Shown piece by piece: positions 41,852 through 50,340 of a stretch of DNA of 64,000 bases. Each line of letters starts with the position of its first letter. Within the stretch, counting starts at the first letter, position 1. The position numbers and the translations under genes were made by a program. Origin of the DNA: Streptomyces fructofermentans (GTDB lineage: Bacteria > Actinomycetota > Actinomycetes > Streptomycetales > Streptomycetaceae); NCBI RefSeq assembly GCF_014651055.1, contig NZ_BMWD01000033.1:21560-85559 (forward strand). The letters are read 5' to 3'. The notes beneath the pieces were generated by a model. It did not search any database. It saw only the letters and a program-made list of their open reading frames with translations, and was not told where the DNA came from.

Positions 41852-41879
41852 TCGTGCGGGATTCCGGGTACCCGCACGA
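41852..41879 (+). terminator. Putative hairpin terminator
   Basis: A perfect 9-base stem (TCGTGCGGG with CCCGCACGA) and a 10-base loop, 78 bases after the VOC stop and just before the promoter of the next gene. Confidence 0.55.
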
Positions 41880-41913
41880 TCGACGCGTTCCCGCGAGGCC
41901 GGACCGACGGCAT

Positions 41914-41919
41914 TAGAGT
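41914..41919 (+). promoter_or_regulatory. Putative -10 element (TAGAGT) of lipoprotein gene
   Basis: TAGAGT lies in a short AT-rich patch 29 bases upstream of the lipoprotein ATG at 41948, at a suitable distance for a leadered transcript with the CCGGGGGG ribosome binding site. Confidence 0.45.
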
Positions 41920-41947
41920 GTCGGTTCGATCATCCGGGGGGATGCAC

Positions 41948-42595
41948 ATGAAGAGACTGCCGGCCTGTCTGCTCGCGGCGACTCTGCTCGTTTCCGTGGC
42001 CTCGTGCTCGGAGGCGACCGAACGGCGCCAACCCGCGCCGGCGTCGTCCTCGCCGCGGGCCCCCTCGCCCGCGCCGGCGACGGACACCGGGAAGAACGTC
42101 GACGCGGTGCGCAAGGTGCTGCTGTCCCAGCCGGGCGCGAAGGGCAGGGACGCGCCGGACGCGCAGGGTGCGCTGGTGGCCGCCGACGGCCCCGGTGCGG
42201 CCCTGTTCGTCTGGGAGACACGGGACGGGCGGTTCTGCCACGGCACCGCGAACGGCACCGGCTCCTCCTCCGTGGGGTGCGAGACGAACCCGCGGAAAGT
42301 CGGCCGGGCCCCTCGGCTCGTGCCCCTGCTGTCCACGGCGGCCGTCGAGTGGAACGTCGTGTTCGGCGCCGAGGGCGAGGTCGCCGAGTCCGCCGCGTGC
42401 AACGGCGCGGCGGTGGACCTGCGCGAGGTCGGCGTGATGGCCGACGGGCGGCGCACGATCTACGCCGTCGAGTTCTCCGATCTGAGGAGCGGCTCCCTCG
42501 ACGTGGAGGTGACGCGCGGGAAGCGAACGGCCGAGGAGCGGCTGGAGCTGCTGCCGGGCGCCGACGCCGACAGCGACACGCGGCGGTGCGGCTGA
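41948..42595 (+). CDS. Lipoprotein, unknown
   Basis: A 215-residue secreted lipoprotein. The signal peptide is 'KRLPACLLAATLLVSVASC' with lipobox V-A-S-C (Cys at about 20), so the mature protein is lipid-anchored outside the membrane. A Ser/Pro/Ala linker follows, then a domain of about 155 residues with three pairs of possible disulfide cysteines ('GRFCHG', 'VGCETN', 'AACNGA', 'RRCG'). 'GAALFVWETRDGRFCHGTANG' and 'VFGAEGEVAESAACNGA' recall small beta-rich extracellular domains. No family with known function is recognised. ATG 41948 is seven bases after CCGGGGGG; ATG 41942 is too close. Confidence 0.8.
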   Translation: MKRLPACLLAATLLVSVASCSEATERRQPAPASSSPRAPSPAPATDTGKNVDAVRKVLLSQPGAKGRDAPDAQGALVAADGPGAALFVWETRDGRFCHGTANGTGSSSVGCETNPRKVGRAPRLVPLLSTAAVEWNVVFGAEGEVAESAACNGAAVDLREVGVMADGRRTIYAVEFSDLRSGSLDVEVTRGKRTAEERLELLPGADADSDTRRCG

Positions 42596-42873
42596 GGGTG
42601 CCGGGGGAGCAGGTCTCCCTCGTCGTGCGCGGTCGTCCCACGTCCCGTACGAGCGGGTGCGGGGCCGTGACGAACACGGCGGCTCCGGCCGCGCTCCAGA
42701 GTGCCGGCGCCCCGGAGCGGCGCCCGCGCACGGCGCCGGCGAGCAGTGCCGGCGACCAGGGCCGTGCCGGCGAGGAAGCCGAAGCACCGCACCGACCCGC
42801 GGCCCGACACGACCCGATTCCGGACGAGCCCCTGCTCCGGCGCCGAACGCGGGCCGTCCGGCCCGCGCGACCG

Positions 42874-43341
42874 TCAGACGCGGTGCGCGCGCAGGGCCGC
42901 GAGGGCGCGGTCCGCGTGCGCGGTCATCCGGATCTCGCTGCGCACCACGTCGAGCACCGTGCGGTCCTCGGCGATGACGAAGGTGACCCGCTTGGTCGGC
43001 GCCAGTGAGAAGCCCCGCTTCACGCCGAACCGCTCACGGACCGCGCCGTCCGGGTCGGACAGCAGCGGGAACCCGAGGGTGTGCTGCCCGGCGAACTCCT
43101 GCTGCCGCTCCACGGTGTCGCCGCTGACCCCCACCGGCCGGGCCCCGGCGGCCGCGAACTCGGCGGCCAGGTCGCGGAAGTGGCACGCCTCGGCGGTGCA
43201 TCCGGCGGTGAGGGCGGCGGGGTAGAAGAACAGCACGACGGGCCCCTCCTCCAGCAGCTCGGACAGCCGCCGCGGGGTGCCGGTCTCGTCGGGAAGGGTG
43301 AAGTCCTCGACGGTGTCGCCGACCTCGGTACGGTTCGTCAC
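42874..43341 (-). CDS. Peroxiredoxin (BCP/PrxQ type)
   Basis: A 155-residue thiol peroxidase that reduces hydrogen or organic peroxides. The peroxidatic Cys is in 'FFYPAALTAGCTAEACHFRD' (about residue 48), with a second Cys five residues later, the 1-Cys/2-Cys atypical arrangement of BCP/PrxQ proteins. 'PVGVSGDTVERQQEF' is the next conserved stretch. The expected Pro-x3-Thr-x2-Cys signature reads P-A-A-L-T-A-G-C here, so catalytic residues are intact. GTG 43341. It is followed on the same strand by no linked gene; the DUF4235 gene lies upstream by 61 bases and may share its transcript. Confidence 0.9.
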   Translation of the reverse strand: MTNRTEVGDTVEDFTLPDETGTPRRLSELLEEGPVVLFFYPAALTAGCTAEACHFRDLAAEFAAAGARPVGVSGDTVERQQEFAGQHTLGFPLLSDPDGAVRERFGVKRGFSLAPTKRVTFVIAEDRTVLDVVRSEIRMTAHADRALAALRAHRV

Positions 43342-43402
43342 TGTTAGCTCCCCTGTTCCCGCGCGGCTGGGTGGAGGGCAACCGTACTGGACGGTAGACA
43401 GG

Positions 43403-43696
43403 TCAGTCGCGGCCGCCCTTGCCCCCGGAGGGCCACACTCCGGTCGACCGTTCGATGGCCGTGGCGCCGGTGCGGTCCACCGCGCTGCGGACCACCGCGA
43501 AGATCGCGCCCTGGACGGCAGCCGCGAACAGCACCTCGCCCCAGCCGCGGTCCTTGTCGAGGGCGTCCGGCGCGTCCTCCTCGTGGCGGATCGCCTTCCA
43601 GGTCGCCCGGAACGCCATCCCGGCCAGGGCTCCGCCCGTCCACCCGAGCACGAACCCGATCGGCTTGTACGCCATGGGCAGTTTCTTCTTCTTCAC
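43403..43696 (-). CDS. DUF4235 membrane protein
   Basis: A 97-residue protein of the DUF4235 family. After a basic start ('KKKKLPMAYKPIG') there is a hydrophobic segment ('FVLGWTGGALAGMAFRATWK'), an acidic loop ('RHEEDAPDALDKDRGWGEV') and a second hydrophobic segment ('LFAAAVQGAIFAVVRSAVDR'). Many Streptomyces carry it; the function is unknown. GTG 43696 follows GGGAGAT. It is 61 bases upstream of the peroxiredoxin on the same strand. Confidence 0.85.
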   Translation of the reverse strand: MKKKKLPMAYKPIGFVLGWTGGALAGMAFRATWKAIRHEEDAPDALDKDRGWGEVLFAAAVQGAIFAVVRSAVDRTGATAIERSTGVWPSGGKGGRD

Positions 43697-43864
43697 CAGG
43701 ATCTCCCTGTCTGGAGCCGCTCGGGGCGGCGCTCGCACCGGACCCTTGGCGAGTGTCCGTTTCCGCGCCGATTACGCGGGACGGACCGACCCGCTTCGGG
43801 CCGTCCCGGGTCCGGCCCGCTCCCGGACCCGTGTGAGGGGGCGCCCGCGGGGCATCCGGCCGGA

Positions 43865-44881
43865 GTGACCGAGACCCAGACCCAGACGACCTCCGCCGAC
43901 CGCAGGACACGCGTCACCGTGCTGGTGGCGCTCGCCGCCAACCTCGTGATCGCCGCGGCCAAGGCCGTGGGCGGTCTGCTCACCGGATCGCCCGCGCTGC
44001 TCTCCGAGGCCGCGCACTCCGTCGCCGACAGCCTCAACGAGGTGTTCCTGCTGGCCGCGCTGCGCCGCAGCAGGCGCCCGGCCGACAGCCGCCACCCCTT
44101 CGGCTACGGCAAGGAGCGCTTCTTCTGGTCCCTGCTCGCCGCCGTCGGCATCTTCGTCATGGGCGGCTGCTTCTCCGTCCTCCAGGGCTTCGAGGCCCTC
44201 GGCCAGGACGGCGGCGAGACCCACGCGGGCTACACGGCGGGCATCGTCGTCCTCGTCGTGGCCCTGCTCGCCGAGGGCACGTCCCTCCTGCGCGCCCTCC
44301 ACCAGGTCCGGGGGCAGGGCGGCCTCGCCGAAGGAGCCCGGGACCCGGCGCTGCGCACGGTCGTCGCGGAGGACGGCACGGCGGTGGTCGGGGTGACGCT
44401 CGCCATCGCGGGAATGGTCCTGCACATGGTCACCGGGCGGATCGTCTGGGAGGCGTCGGCGTCCTTCGGCATCGGAGGGCTGCTCATGTACGTGGCGTAC
44501 CGGCTCGGCAGGGACGCGCGCGAGCAGCTGATCGGCCGGGCCGCGGACCCCGAGCTGTCCCGCCGGGTCCGCTCCCTGCTGGAGGCGCAGCCCGAGATCG
44601 ACTCGGTGGAGTCGCTGCTGACCATGGAGCTCGGGCCGGACTCGGCCCTGGTGGCGGCCCGTGTCGACCTGGTGCCCGGTCTGGACAGCGAGGAGGTCGA
44701 GGTGGTCGCCGTACGGATCAAGGGGTCCATCTCCCGGGTGGTCCCGGAGGCCGAGCAGGTCTTCCTCGACGTGACGGACGCGCGCCTGGCCCGCAGTGCC
44801 GCGGGGGCCGGCGGACGGCCGGCACCCGATCGGGCGGACGCGGGCGGCCCCGCCGCGACGGGGGAGCGCGGCGGGGCCTGA
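43865..44881 (+). CDS. Cation diffusion facilitator (CDF) transporter
   Basis: A 338-residue metal exporter of the CDF/ZitB-like family, exchanging Zn2+, Fe2+ or similar ions for protons. About six membrane segments lie in residues 15-225. The metal site in the second segment is seen as 'LSEAAHSVADSLNEVF' (His/Asp), followed by 'RHPFGYGKERFFW', the invariant cytoplasmic loop of the family. In the fifth segment the usual Asp reads Glu ('VWEASASFGIGGLL'), which could shift metal preference. The C-terminal metallochaperone-like domain ends in a disordered Ala/Gly/Arg tail. GTG 43865 with weak ribosome binding. Confidence 0.9.
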   Translation: MTETQTQTTSADRRTRVTVLVALAANLVIAAAKAVGGLLTGSPALLSEAAHSVADSLNEVFLLAALRRSRRPADSRHPFGYGKERFFWSLLAAVGIFVMGGCFSVLQGFEALGQDGGETHAGYTAGIVVLVVALLAEGTSLLRALHQVRGQGGLAEGARDPALRTVVAEDGTAVVGVTLAIAGMVLHMVTGRIVWEASASFGIGGLLMYVAYRLGRDAREQLIGRAADPELSRRVRSLLEAQPEIDSVESLLTMELGPDSALVAARVDLVPGLDSEEVEVVAVRIKGSISRVVPEAEQVFLDVTDARLARSAAGAGGRPAPDRADAGGPAATGERGGA

Positions 44882-45051
44882 GCGTCGGGTGCCCGGGGTC
44901 CGGGGAATCATGCGCGGTCTCCGCGGACCGGTTTCCCGCGGGAGCCGGACAGTGCGGAGCGCGGGCCGGGACCCGCGCGGGACGGGCGTCCGGCGCCCGC
45001 CCGTCACCGCCCGCCCGCCATCGTCCGGGGCCGTCGTCCGGCGCTCGCCCG

Positions 45052-45501
45052 CTACTTCCCGGCGACCGGCTCCAGGACGAAGACCGGGAGCTCCCGGTCG
45101 GTCTTCTTCTGGTAGTCCGCGTACGGCGGGTACGCGGCCACGGCGCGCTCCCACCACGCGGCCTTCTCGTCGCCGGTCACCTCGCGCGCCGTCATGTCCT
45201 GGCGCTCCGGCCCGTCCTGGAGCTCCACGTGCGGGTCCGCGACGACGTTGTGGTACCAGACGGGGTGTGTGGGAGCGCCGCCCTGCGAGGCGACCACCGC
45301 GTAGCGGCCCTCGTGCTCCACACGCATGAGCGGTGTCTTGCGGATCTTGCCGCTCTTGGCGCCCCGGGTGGTCAGCAGGATCACCGGCAGCCCGGTGTCC
45401 AGGAGGGTCGTGCCCTTGGTCCCGCCGGAGCTCTCGTACAGCTCGACCTGCTCACGTACCCACTGGGCGGGGCTGGGTTCGTACTCGCCCTCAAGAGGCA
45501 T
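45052..45501 (-). CDS. Deazaflavin (F420)-dependent nitroreductase-family protein
   Basis: A 149-residue enzyme of the DDN/F420H2-dependent quinone reductase family. Markers are 'LYESSGGTKGTTLLDTGLPV' and 'ILLTTRGAKSGKIRKTPLM' (cofactor-binding loop), 'YAVVASQGGAPTHPVWYHN' and 'ERAVAAYPPYADYQKKTDRE'. Members reduce quinones or nitro-compounds with reduced F420 and protect against oxidative stress. ATG 45501 follows GGGACGGA. It stands alone between the CDF and LysE genes. Confidence 0.93.
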   Translation of the reverse strand: MPLEGEYEPSPAQWVREQVELYESSGGTKGTTLLDTGLPVILLTTRGAKSGKIRKTPLMRVEHEGRYAVVASQGGAPTHPVWYHNVVADPHVELQDGPERQDMTAREVTGDEKAAWWERAVAAYPPYADYQKKTDRELPVFVLEPVAGK

Positions 45502-45715
45502 GGCATCCGTCCCATCGATCGTTGTTCGTGACTGCGTTCCGTACCGACGCGTGGTCCTACATTGCGGCCACGGTCGCCTCATCCCTCCCGTGTACCCCAC
45601 CCGCCCAACGGTCACATCACCCGTCCGGGGCACGTTCCGTCGCCTCGGCGCCCGGTCCGGAGGGCGGCGCGGACCGCGAATCCCTCGCGAGGCTCCCGTG
45701 AGCGGGCGGGGGTGG

Positions 45716-46384
45716 TCATGACGACCCCAGGGCCATGCGCAGGGCCAGCGCGAGGATGACGGCCCCGGACACGAGCGAGGTCACCAGCCGCCCGCGCCGG
45801 CCCGTCAGCACACGGCCGAGCAGGGCGCCGCCGCCCGCCAGGAGCAGTTGCCAGCTCGCCGAGGCGGCGAGGGCGGCGAGCACGAACACCCCCTGTTCCA
45901 GGGGCGTCACGGACGTTCCCGCACTGCCGCCGAGCACGAGCGCGGTGAAGTAGACGACCGTGGTCGGGTTGAGCAGGGTGATGCCCAGCAGTCCCAGGTA
46001 GGCGCGGCCGACACCCTGCGGCGTTTCGGCGGCCCGGCCGACGGGCCGCCGGTCCCGGTAGTCGCGCAGGGCCGACAGGACACCGCGTACGGCGAGGACC
46101 GCGAGCACGAGGGCCGAGGCCCAGCGCAGCGGTTCCAGTACCGGCAGCAGCGCCGTGGCCAGGGCCGAACCGCCGAGCACGGCGGCCAGGGCGTAGAGCC
46201 CGTCGGCCGTGGCCACACCGAGCGCGGCGGACACCCCGGTCCGCAGGGACGTACGGGCGGTGAGGGAGACGAGATGGGTCGCGACCGCTCCGACGGGGAC
46301 GGCGATGCCGTACCCCGCGAGGAGGCCCGCGACGAGCGCGGCGGTCACGACCGCGTGGGCGAGGGCCTCCGCGGACGGCCGCAC
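45716..46384 (-). CDS. LysE-family amino-acid exporter
   Basis: A 222-residue membrane protein with six hydrophobic segments, fitting the LysE/RhtB exporter family: 'AALVAGLLAGYGIAVPVGAV', 'LGVATADGLYALAAVLGG', 'VLAVLAVRGVLSALRDYR', 'YLGLLGITLLNPTTVVYFTAL' and 'VFVLAALAASASWQLLLAGG'. The 'LLNPTTVVYF' signature (N-P) is diagnostic. The substrate, an amino acid or metabolite, is not known. The GTG at 46384 is the best start; the open frame upstream crosses low-complexity DNA. Confidence 0.88.
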   Translation of the reverse strand: MRPSAEALAHAVVTAALVAGLLAGYGIAVPVGAVATHLVSLTARTSLRTGVSAALGVATADGLYALAAVLGGSALATALLPVLEPLRWASALVLAVLAVRGVLSALRDYRDRRPVGRAAETPQGVGRAYLGLLGITLLNPTTVVYFTALVLGGSAGTSVTPLEQGVFVLAALAASASWQLLLAGGGALLGRVLTGRRGRLVTSLVSGAVILALALRMALGSS

Positions 46385-46828
46385 TGTCGGCGTCCCCGCA
46401 CCGGGAGAACGGCGGCGGAGGTCGACGGCGGGGTTGAAAGGAAGTTCATGGCGGGATGTTGACGCGGGCGCGCCCGTCGAGGCAACTGATTTGCGCGAGG
46501 GACGGGCGGCCGGGTGCGCCCCGGCGGCCTGCCCGGGGTTGTGCGGTCGAGCCCGGGACCGGGACCGGGCCCGAGCCCGAGCCCGAGGCCGAGGCCGGGA
46601 CCGGGCCCGAGCCCGAGCCCGAGTCCGAGTCCGAGCCCGAGCCCGGGACCTGGACCTGGACCGAGCCCGAGGCCGAGGCCGGGATCGAGCCCGGGTCCGA
46701 GGCCGGGTCCGAGGCCGGGACCGGGACCGAGCCCGAGGCCGCACGGCACCCGGCGCCGTGCGCGTGGCCGGGACGACGCGGGAGCGGGCCGGGAGCACGC
46801 GCACGGCTGGTCGGAGGTGGGGTGCGGC
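46385..46828. other. Intergenic region dominated by hexamer-rich low-complexity DNA
   Basis: It separates the LysE and aldehyde dehydrogenase genes. Most of it is the GAGCCC-type array described at 46550-46740. Open frames through it on both strands encode dipeptide-like repeats (Glu-Pro, Gly-Pro, Arg-Ser) and are not credible genes. Confidence 0.7.
46550..46740. repeat. Degenerate hexamer array (GAGCCC and variants)
   Basis: About 30 units of six bases, mostly GAGCCC with variants GAGGCC, GAGTCC, GGGACC and GACCTG. Because the period is a multiple of three, all six frames stay open. Such arrays are prone to slippage. No function is evident. Confidence 0.85.
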
Positions 46829-48289
46829 TCAGAACGGGAAGTGCGCCTGCTGCGTCGCGAGCGTCACCCACCGCGTGTTGCTGAACGCCTCGATGCCCCA
46901 GCGTCCGCCGAAGCGCCCGTACCCGCTGCCCTTGAACCCGCCGAACGGCGCGTTCGGTTCGTCGGCCACCGACTGGTCGTTGACGTGCACGATGCCGGTA
47001 CGGATGCGGCGGGCGACCTTGAGCCCGTGGGTGCCGTTCTCCGTGATGATCCCGCAGGTCAGCCCGTGCTCGGTGGCGTTGGCGAGGGCGACCGCCTCGT
47101 CGTCCGTCGCGAAGGAGCTGATCACCGCGAGCGGGCCGAAGGCCTCCGCGTGGTACAGCTCGGCGCTCTCGGGCAGGTCGGTGAGGACCGTCGCGGGATG
47201 CACCGAACCCTCCGGGGCCGCGCCGCCCGTCAGCACGGTGGCGCCCCGGGCGACCGCGTCCTCGACGAGTGCCGCGACCCGGCGGGCGGCGTCCTCGGTG
47301 ACCAGCGGTCCGACCACGGTGTGCGGGTCGGCCGGGTCGCCGGACGGGAGGGACGCGGTCCTGGCCGTGAACCGGGCCGTGAACTCCTCGACGAGGCTCT
47401 CGTGCACCAGGACGCGGTCGGCGGACATGCAGATCTGGCCGGAGTTCATGAAGACGGAGAAGACCGCCGCGTCGACCGCGTAGTCGAGGTCGGCGTCGTC
47501 GAGCACGATGACGGAGTTCTTGCCGCCGAGTTCGAGGAGCGCGGGCTTCAGATACCGGGCCGCGTGCACCCCGATGACCCGGCCGACGCCGGTCGAGCCG
47601 GTGAAGTTGACGGCACGTACGCGGTCGTCGGCGATCAGTGCCTCGGCGACGGCGGCCGCGTCCTCGCGGGCGTTCGTCACGACGTTCAGCACGCCGTCGG
47701 GCAGCCCGGCGTCCCGCAGGACGTCGGCGACGAACAGGCCGCAGGCGACGGGCGCGTCCTCGCTCGGCTTCATCACGACCGTGTTCCCGGCGGCGAGCGG
47801 AGCGGCGACGGCCCGCACGCCGAGGATCACCGGGGCGTTCCACGGCGAGAAGGCGGCCACGACGCCGACGGGCTCACGGATCGCGAGGCCCAGCGCGCCC
47901 TCCTCCTGGGCGCTGAGCACCTCGCCGCGGGGCGCGGTCACCGCGGCGGCGGCCTCGCGCAGGATGTTCGCGGCGAGGCCGACGTTGAACATGGCCCAGG
48001 GGCGGGTTCCGCCGACCTCGCCGGCCATGATCCGTACGGCCTCCTCGGTGCGGGACTCCAGGAGGTCGGCGGCCGTGAGGAAGATCTTGCGGCGCTGCGC
48101 CGGACCGACCGCGGCCCACGCGGGGAATGCCGCGTCCGCGGCGTCCACGGCCCGGGTGACGTCCTCGACGCCACCCGCGGCGACCGTGGCGTACACCTGG
48201 GAGCTGTAGGGATTCAGGTCCTCGGCGGTGCGGCCGGAGACCGCGGGGAGTTCCTTGCCGCCGATGAGCAGGTCACGGTGCAGGGTCAT
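46829..48289 (-). CDS. Aldehyde dehydrogenase family protein
   Basis: A 486-residue NAD(P)-dependent oxidoreductase that converts aldehydes to acids. Catalytic Cys is in 'NSGQICMSADRV' (about 284), the general base Glu in 'LLELGGKNSVIV' (about 250), the nucleotide-binding segment is 'FTGSTGVGRVIG' (about 228), and 'FSPWNAPVILGVRAVAAPL' matches the substrate/cofactor tunnel. The set resembles salicylaldehyde/benzaldehyde/vanillin dehydrogenases. A TetR gene lies 120 bases upstream on the same strand, and the gap holds a degenerate copy of that regulator's presumed operator near 48359, so aromatic-aldehyde response is plausible (inference). Confidence 0.93.
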   Translation of the reverse strand: MTLHRDLLIGGKELPAVSGRTAEDLNPYSSQVYATVAAGGVEDVTRAVDAADAAFPAWAAVGPAQRRKIFLTAADLLESRTEEAVRIMAGEVGGTRPWAMFNVGLAANILREAAAAVTAPRGEVLSAQEEGALGLAIREPVGVVAAFSPWNAPVILGVRAVAAPLAAGNTVVMKPSEDAPVACGLFVADVLRDAGLPDGVLNVVTNAREDAAAVAEALIADDRVRAVNFTGSTGVGRVIGVHAARYLKPALLELGGKNSVIVLDDADLDYAVDAAVFSVFMNSGQICMSADRVLVHESLVEEFTARFTARTASLPSGDPADPHTVVGPLVTEDAARRVAALVEDAVARGATVLTGGAAPEGSVHPATVLTDLPESAELYHAEAFGPLAVISSFATDDEAVALANATEHGLTCGIITENGTHGLKVARRIRTGIVHVNDQSVADEPNAPFGGFKGSGYGRFGGRWGIEAFSNTRWVTLATQQAHFPF

Positions 48290-48409
48290 GCGCGGCTCTT
48301 CCCGTCGTGCGCGGCGACGCATGGCGTTCCGTGAGCGGACAGCAGTGCGTTCGCCTGGTGAACAATTCTCCGTTGAATTTTCGATTGGAGTCTGCAACCC
48401 GGCGGCACA

Positions 48410-48982
48410 TCAGTCAATGGCCGACGGCACGCCCCGCACCTCCATCAGCGTCCGGACCGCCCGCCCCGCCCGGGCGGCGGGCTCGGCGCCGCCCTCCACG
48501 GCGGCGGTCACCATCGCGCCCTCCGCGAGCAGGTGCACCTGGTCCGCCAGTGCCGGGGGCAGGCCCGCCTCGGCAACCAGGCCGGCCAGGTACTCCCTGA
48601 ACGCCCGCTTGTGGGCGCGGACCTGCGCGGCCACCGGCTCCGACGTGGCCCCCAGCTCACCGAACGAGTTGATCCAGGCGCAGCCCCGGAAGCCGGGCTC
48701 CAGGAACCACAGGCCCAGCCAGTCGAAGACCGCCAGAACGCGGCCGGCCGGGTCCTCGTGGGTGGCGACATGCTCTGCGAGGCGTCGCCGCCAGCGAACG
48801 TCCCGGCGTTCCAGGTAGGCGACCACGAGGTGCTCCTTGGCGGGGAACAGCTGGTAGAGCCGCTTCAGCGAGAGCCCGGACGCGCCCCGGATGTCGTCCA
48901 TCCCCACGGCCTGTATGCCGCGTCCGTAGAACAACCGCTCCGCCGCGTCCAGGGCTTGATCCCTGGCCACCGTGCTGTCCAT
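48410..48982 (-). CDS. TetR-family transcriptional regulator
   Basis: A 190-residue regulator. The helix-turn-helix is at about residues 5-52 ('ALDAAERLFYGRGIQAVGMD', 'DIRGASGLSLKRLYQLFPAK'). The C-terminal part has 'FRGCAWINSFGELG', a pattern seen in TetR proteins that sense small ligands through cysteine or pocket residues. It is transcribed divergently from the NTF2-like gene at 49134; two GAGAAC-N4-GTTCTC palindromes lie between, which it probably binds to control both directions. The aldehyde dehydrogenase follows downstream on the same strand. Confidence 0.92.
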   Translation of the reverse strand: MDSTVARDQALDAAERLFYGRGIQAVGMDDIRGASGLSLKRLYQLFPAKEHLVVAYLERRDVRWRRRLAEHVATHEDPAGRVLAVFDWLGLWFLEPGFRGCAWINSFGELGATSEPVAAQVRAHKRAFREYLAGLVAEAGLPPALADQVHLLAEGAMVTAAVEGGAEPAARAGRAVRTLMEVRGVPSAID

Positions 48983-49011
48983 TGCCCGCCCACCCCTTGA
49001 CGCCTTGACGC

Positions 49012-49063
49012 GAGAACCACCGTTCTCCTACGTTAACAGCGATGCCGGAGAACGCACGTTCTC
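49012..49063. promoter_or_regulatory. Two TetR-type operators GAGAAC-N4-GTTCTC
   Basis: Perfect palindromes at 49012-49027 and 49048-49063, centres 36 bases apart, in the spacer between the divergent TetR and NTF2-like genes. Both share GAGAAC and GTTCTC arms with a 4-base spacer (CACC, GCAC). The TetR protein next to them is the most likely binder (inference). Confidence 0.85.
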
Positions 49064-49133
49064 CGCTTTCCCGGACGTACGGCCTTCCGCGGACGTACCG
49101 CGTTCCGGGACGGACCGCCGAGAGGACGCAGCC

Positions 49134-49592
49134 ATGACCGACCGCCCGCCCCTGCCGCCCTTCACCCGGGAGACCGCCGCCCGCAAGGTCCAGGCCGCAG
49201 AGGACGCCTGGAACACCCGCGATCCGCACAAGGTCGCCCTCGCCTACTCGCCGGACTCCGTCTGGCGCAACCGCGACACCTTCGTGACCGGCCGCGACGC
49301 GATCGTGGACCTGCTCACGCGGAAGTGGGCGCGCGAGCGGGAGTACGCCCTGCGCAAGGACCTCTGGGCCTTCGACGGAAACCGCATCGCCGTCCGCTTC
49401 CAGTACGAGTCGCGCGACGCCGGGGGCCAGTGGTGGCGCAGTTACGGCAACGAGCTCTGGGAGTTCGACGAGCACGGGCTGATGACCCGGCGCGAGGCGA
49501 GCATCGACGACGTACCGATCGAGGAGGCGGACCGGCGGATCCGCGGGCCGCGACCGGAGTCCGAGCGCGGACGGTCCTTCCCGCTCCGATGA
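49134..49592 (+). CDS. NTF2-like DUF1348 family protein
   Basis: A 152-residue protein of the DUF1348/nuclear-transport-factor-2-like superfamily: 'AARKVQAAEDAWNTRDPHKVALAYSPDSVWRNRD', 'GRDAIVDLLTRKW', then 'DLWAFDGNRIAVRFQYESRD' and 'QWWRSYGNELWEFDEHGLM'. Such cone-shaped folds act as enzymes or ligand-binding proteins; no specific activity is proven. ATG 49134 follows GAGAGGAC. It is controlled by the adjacent TetR operators, probably in response to the same signal as the aldehyde dehydrogenase. Confidence 0.9.
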   Translation: MTDRPPLPPFTRETAARKVQAAEDAWNTRDPHKVALAYSPDSVWRNRDTFVTGRDAIVDLLTRKWAREREYALRKDLWAFDGNRIAVRFQYESRDAGGQWWRSYGNELWEFDEHGLMTRREASIDDVPIEEADRRIRGPRPESERGRSFPLR

Positions 49593-49672
49593 CACCGAGA
49601 CCGGCGGCACGCCGCAGGACGGGGCTCGTGCCCCGCCGACCGGGCGCGGGGCCCGTTGAGTAGGGTTCCCGG

Positions 49673-50188
49673 GTGACCGAACAGGCCCGGAAACCCTTCC
49701 TCTACGTCGTCGTCTGCGCGGCCGGAGTCGCTGCAGGAGTCGGGGAGTTGATCGCCCTCGCGCGGACACGGGGCTGGGACGTCGGAGTGGTCGCGACGCC
49801 GCTCGCGACGGGGTTCCTGGACACGGCCGCGATCGAGGAGCAGACGGGCCGGCCCCTGCGCTCGGCCTGGCGGGCCCCGGGCGACCCGCGCCCTTTCCCC
49901 GACCCGGACGCCGTCACCGTCGCGCCCGCGACCTTCAACACGGTCAACAAATGGGCGGCGGGCATCTCCGACACACTCGCCCTCGGCACGCTGTGCGAGG
50001 CGTACGGGCAGGGCGTGCCGATCTCCGTACTGCCGTGTGTCAGTGAGGCGTTGACCGCTCACCCGGCCTACGGGGAGAGCGTCGAGCGGCTGCGCGGCAT
50101 GGGAGTCCGGTTCGGCGACCACGCCTTCGGCGGCCCGGCGGAACGGGGGTTCCGCTGGGAACAGGCGCTGGACCTGCTGGCCGGGTGA
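49673..50188 (+). CDS. Flavoprotein-family (HFCD-type) protein
   Basis: A 171-residue protein of the homo-oligomeric flavin-containing Cys decarboxylase fold: 'VVVCAAGVAAGVGELIALAR', 'DVGVVATPLATGFLDTAA', 'VTVAPATFNTVNKWAAGISD' (the conserved P-A-T-x-N-T loop) and 'VPISVLPCVSEALTAHPAY'. Relatives include phosphopantothenoylcysteine decarboxylase and lantibiotic EpiD; a role in a pathway is not evident here. TAGGGT lies exactly six bases before the GTG, so the mRNA is probably leaderless. The frame is clean. Confidence 0.85.
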   Translation: MTEQARKPFLYVVVCAAGVAAGVGELIALARTRGWDVGVVATPLATGFLDTAAIEEQTGRPLRSAWRAPGDPRPFPDPDAVTVAPATFNTVNKWAAGISDTLALGTLCEAYGQGVPISVLPCVSEALTAHPAYGESVERLRGMGVRFGDHAFGGPAERGFRWEQALDLLAG

Positions 50189-50340
50189 CCCCGCCGACTC
50201 CCTCTGGTTGGGAGCAGCAGGGGCGACGCACCGAAACCCTCCCGCCCCGGACAGGCGGGCCGCCCGGCTCGAGGAACCGCCGCCCCGCCACCCGGCACGA
50301 CGTCGGCAGAGCCCTCGCCACCGGCGAGGCGCACGCCTCG

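Noticed and set aside
46456..46884. Open frame encoding Glu-Pro/Gly-Thr repeats
   Set aside because: A product of the hexamer array, open in every frame and without start context.
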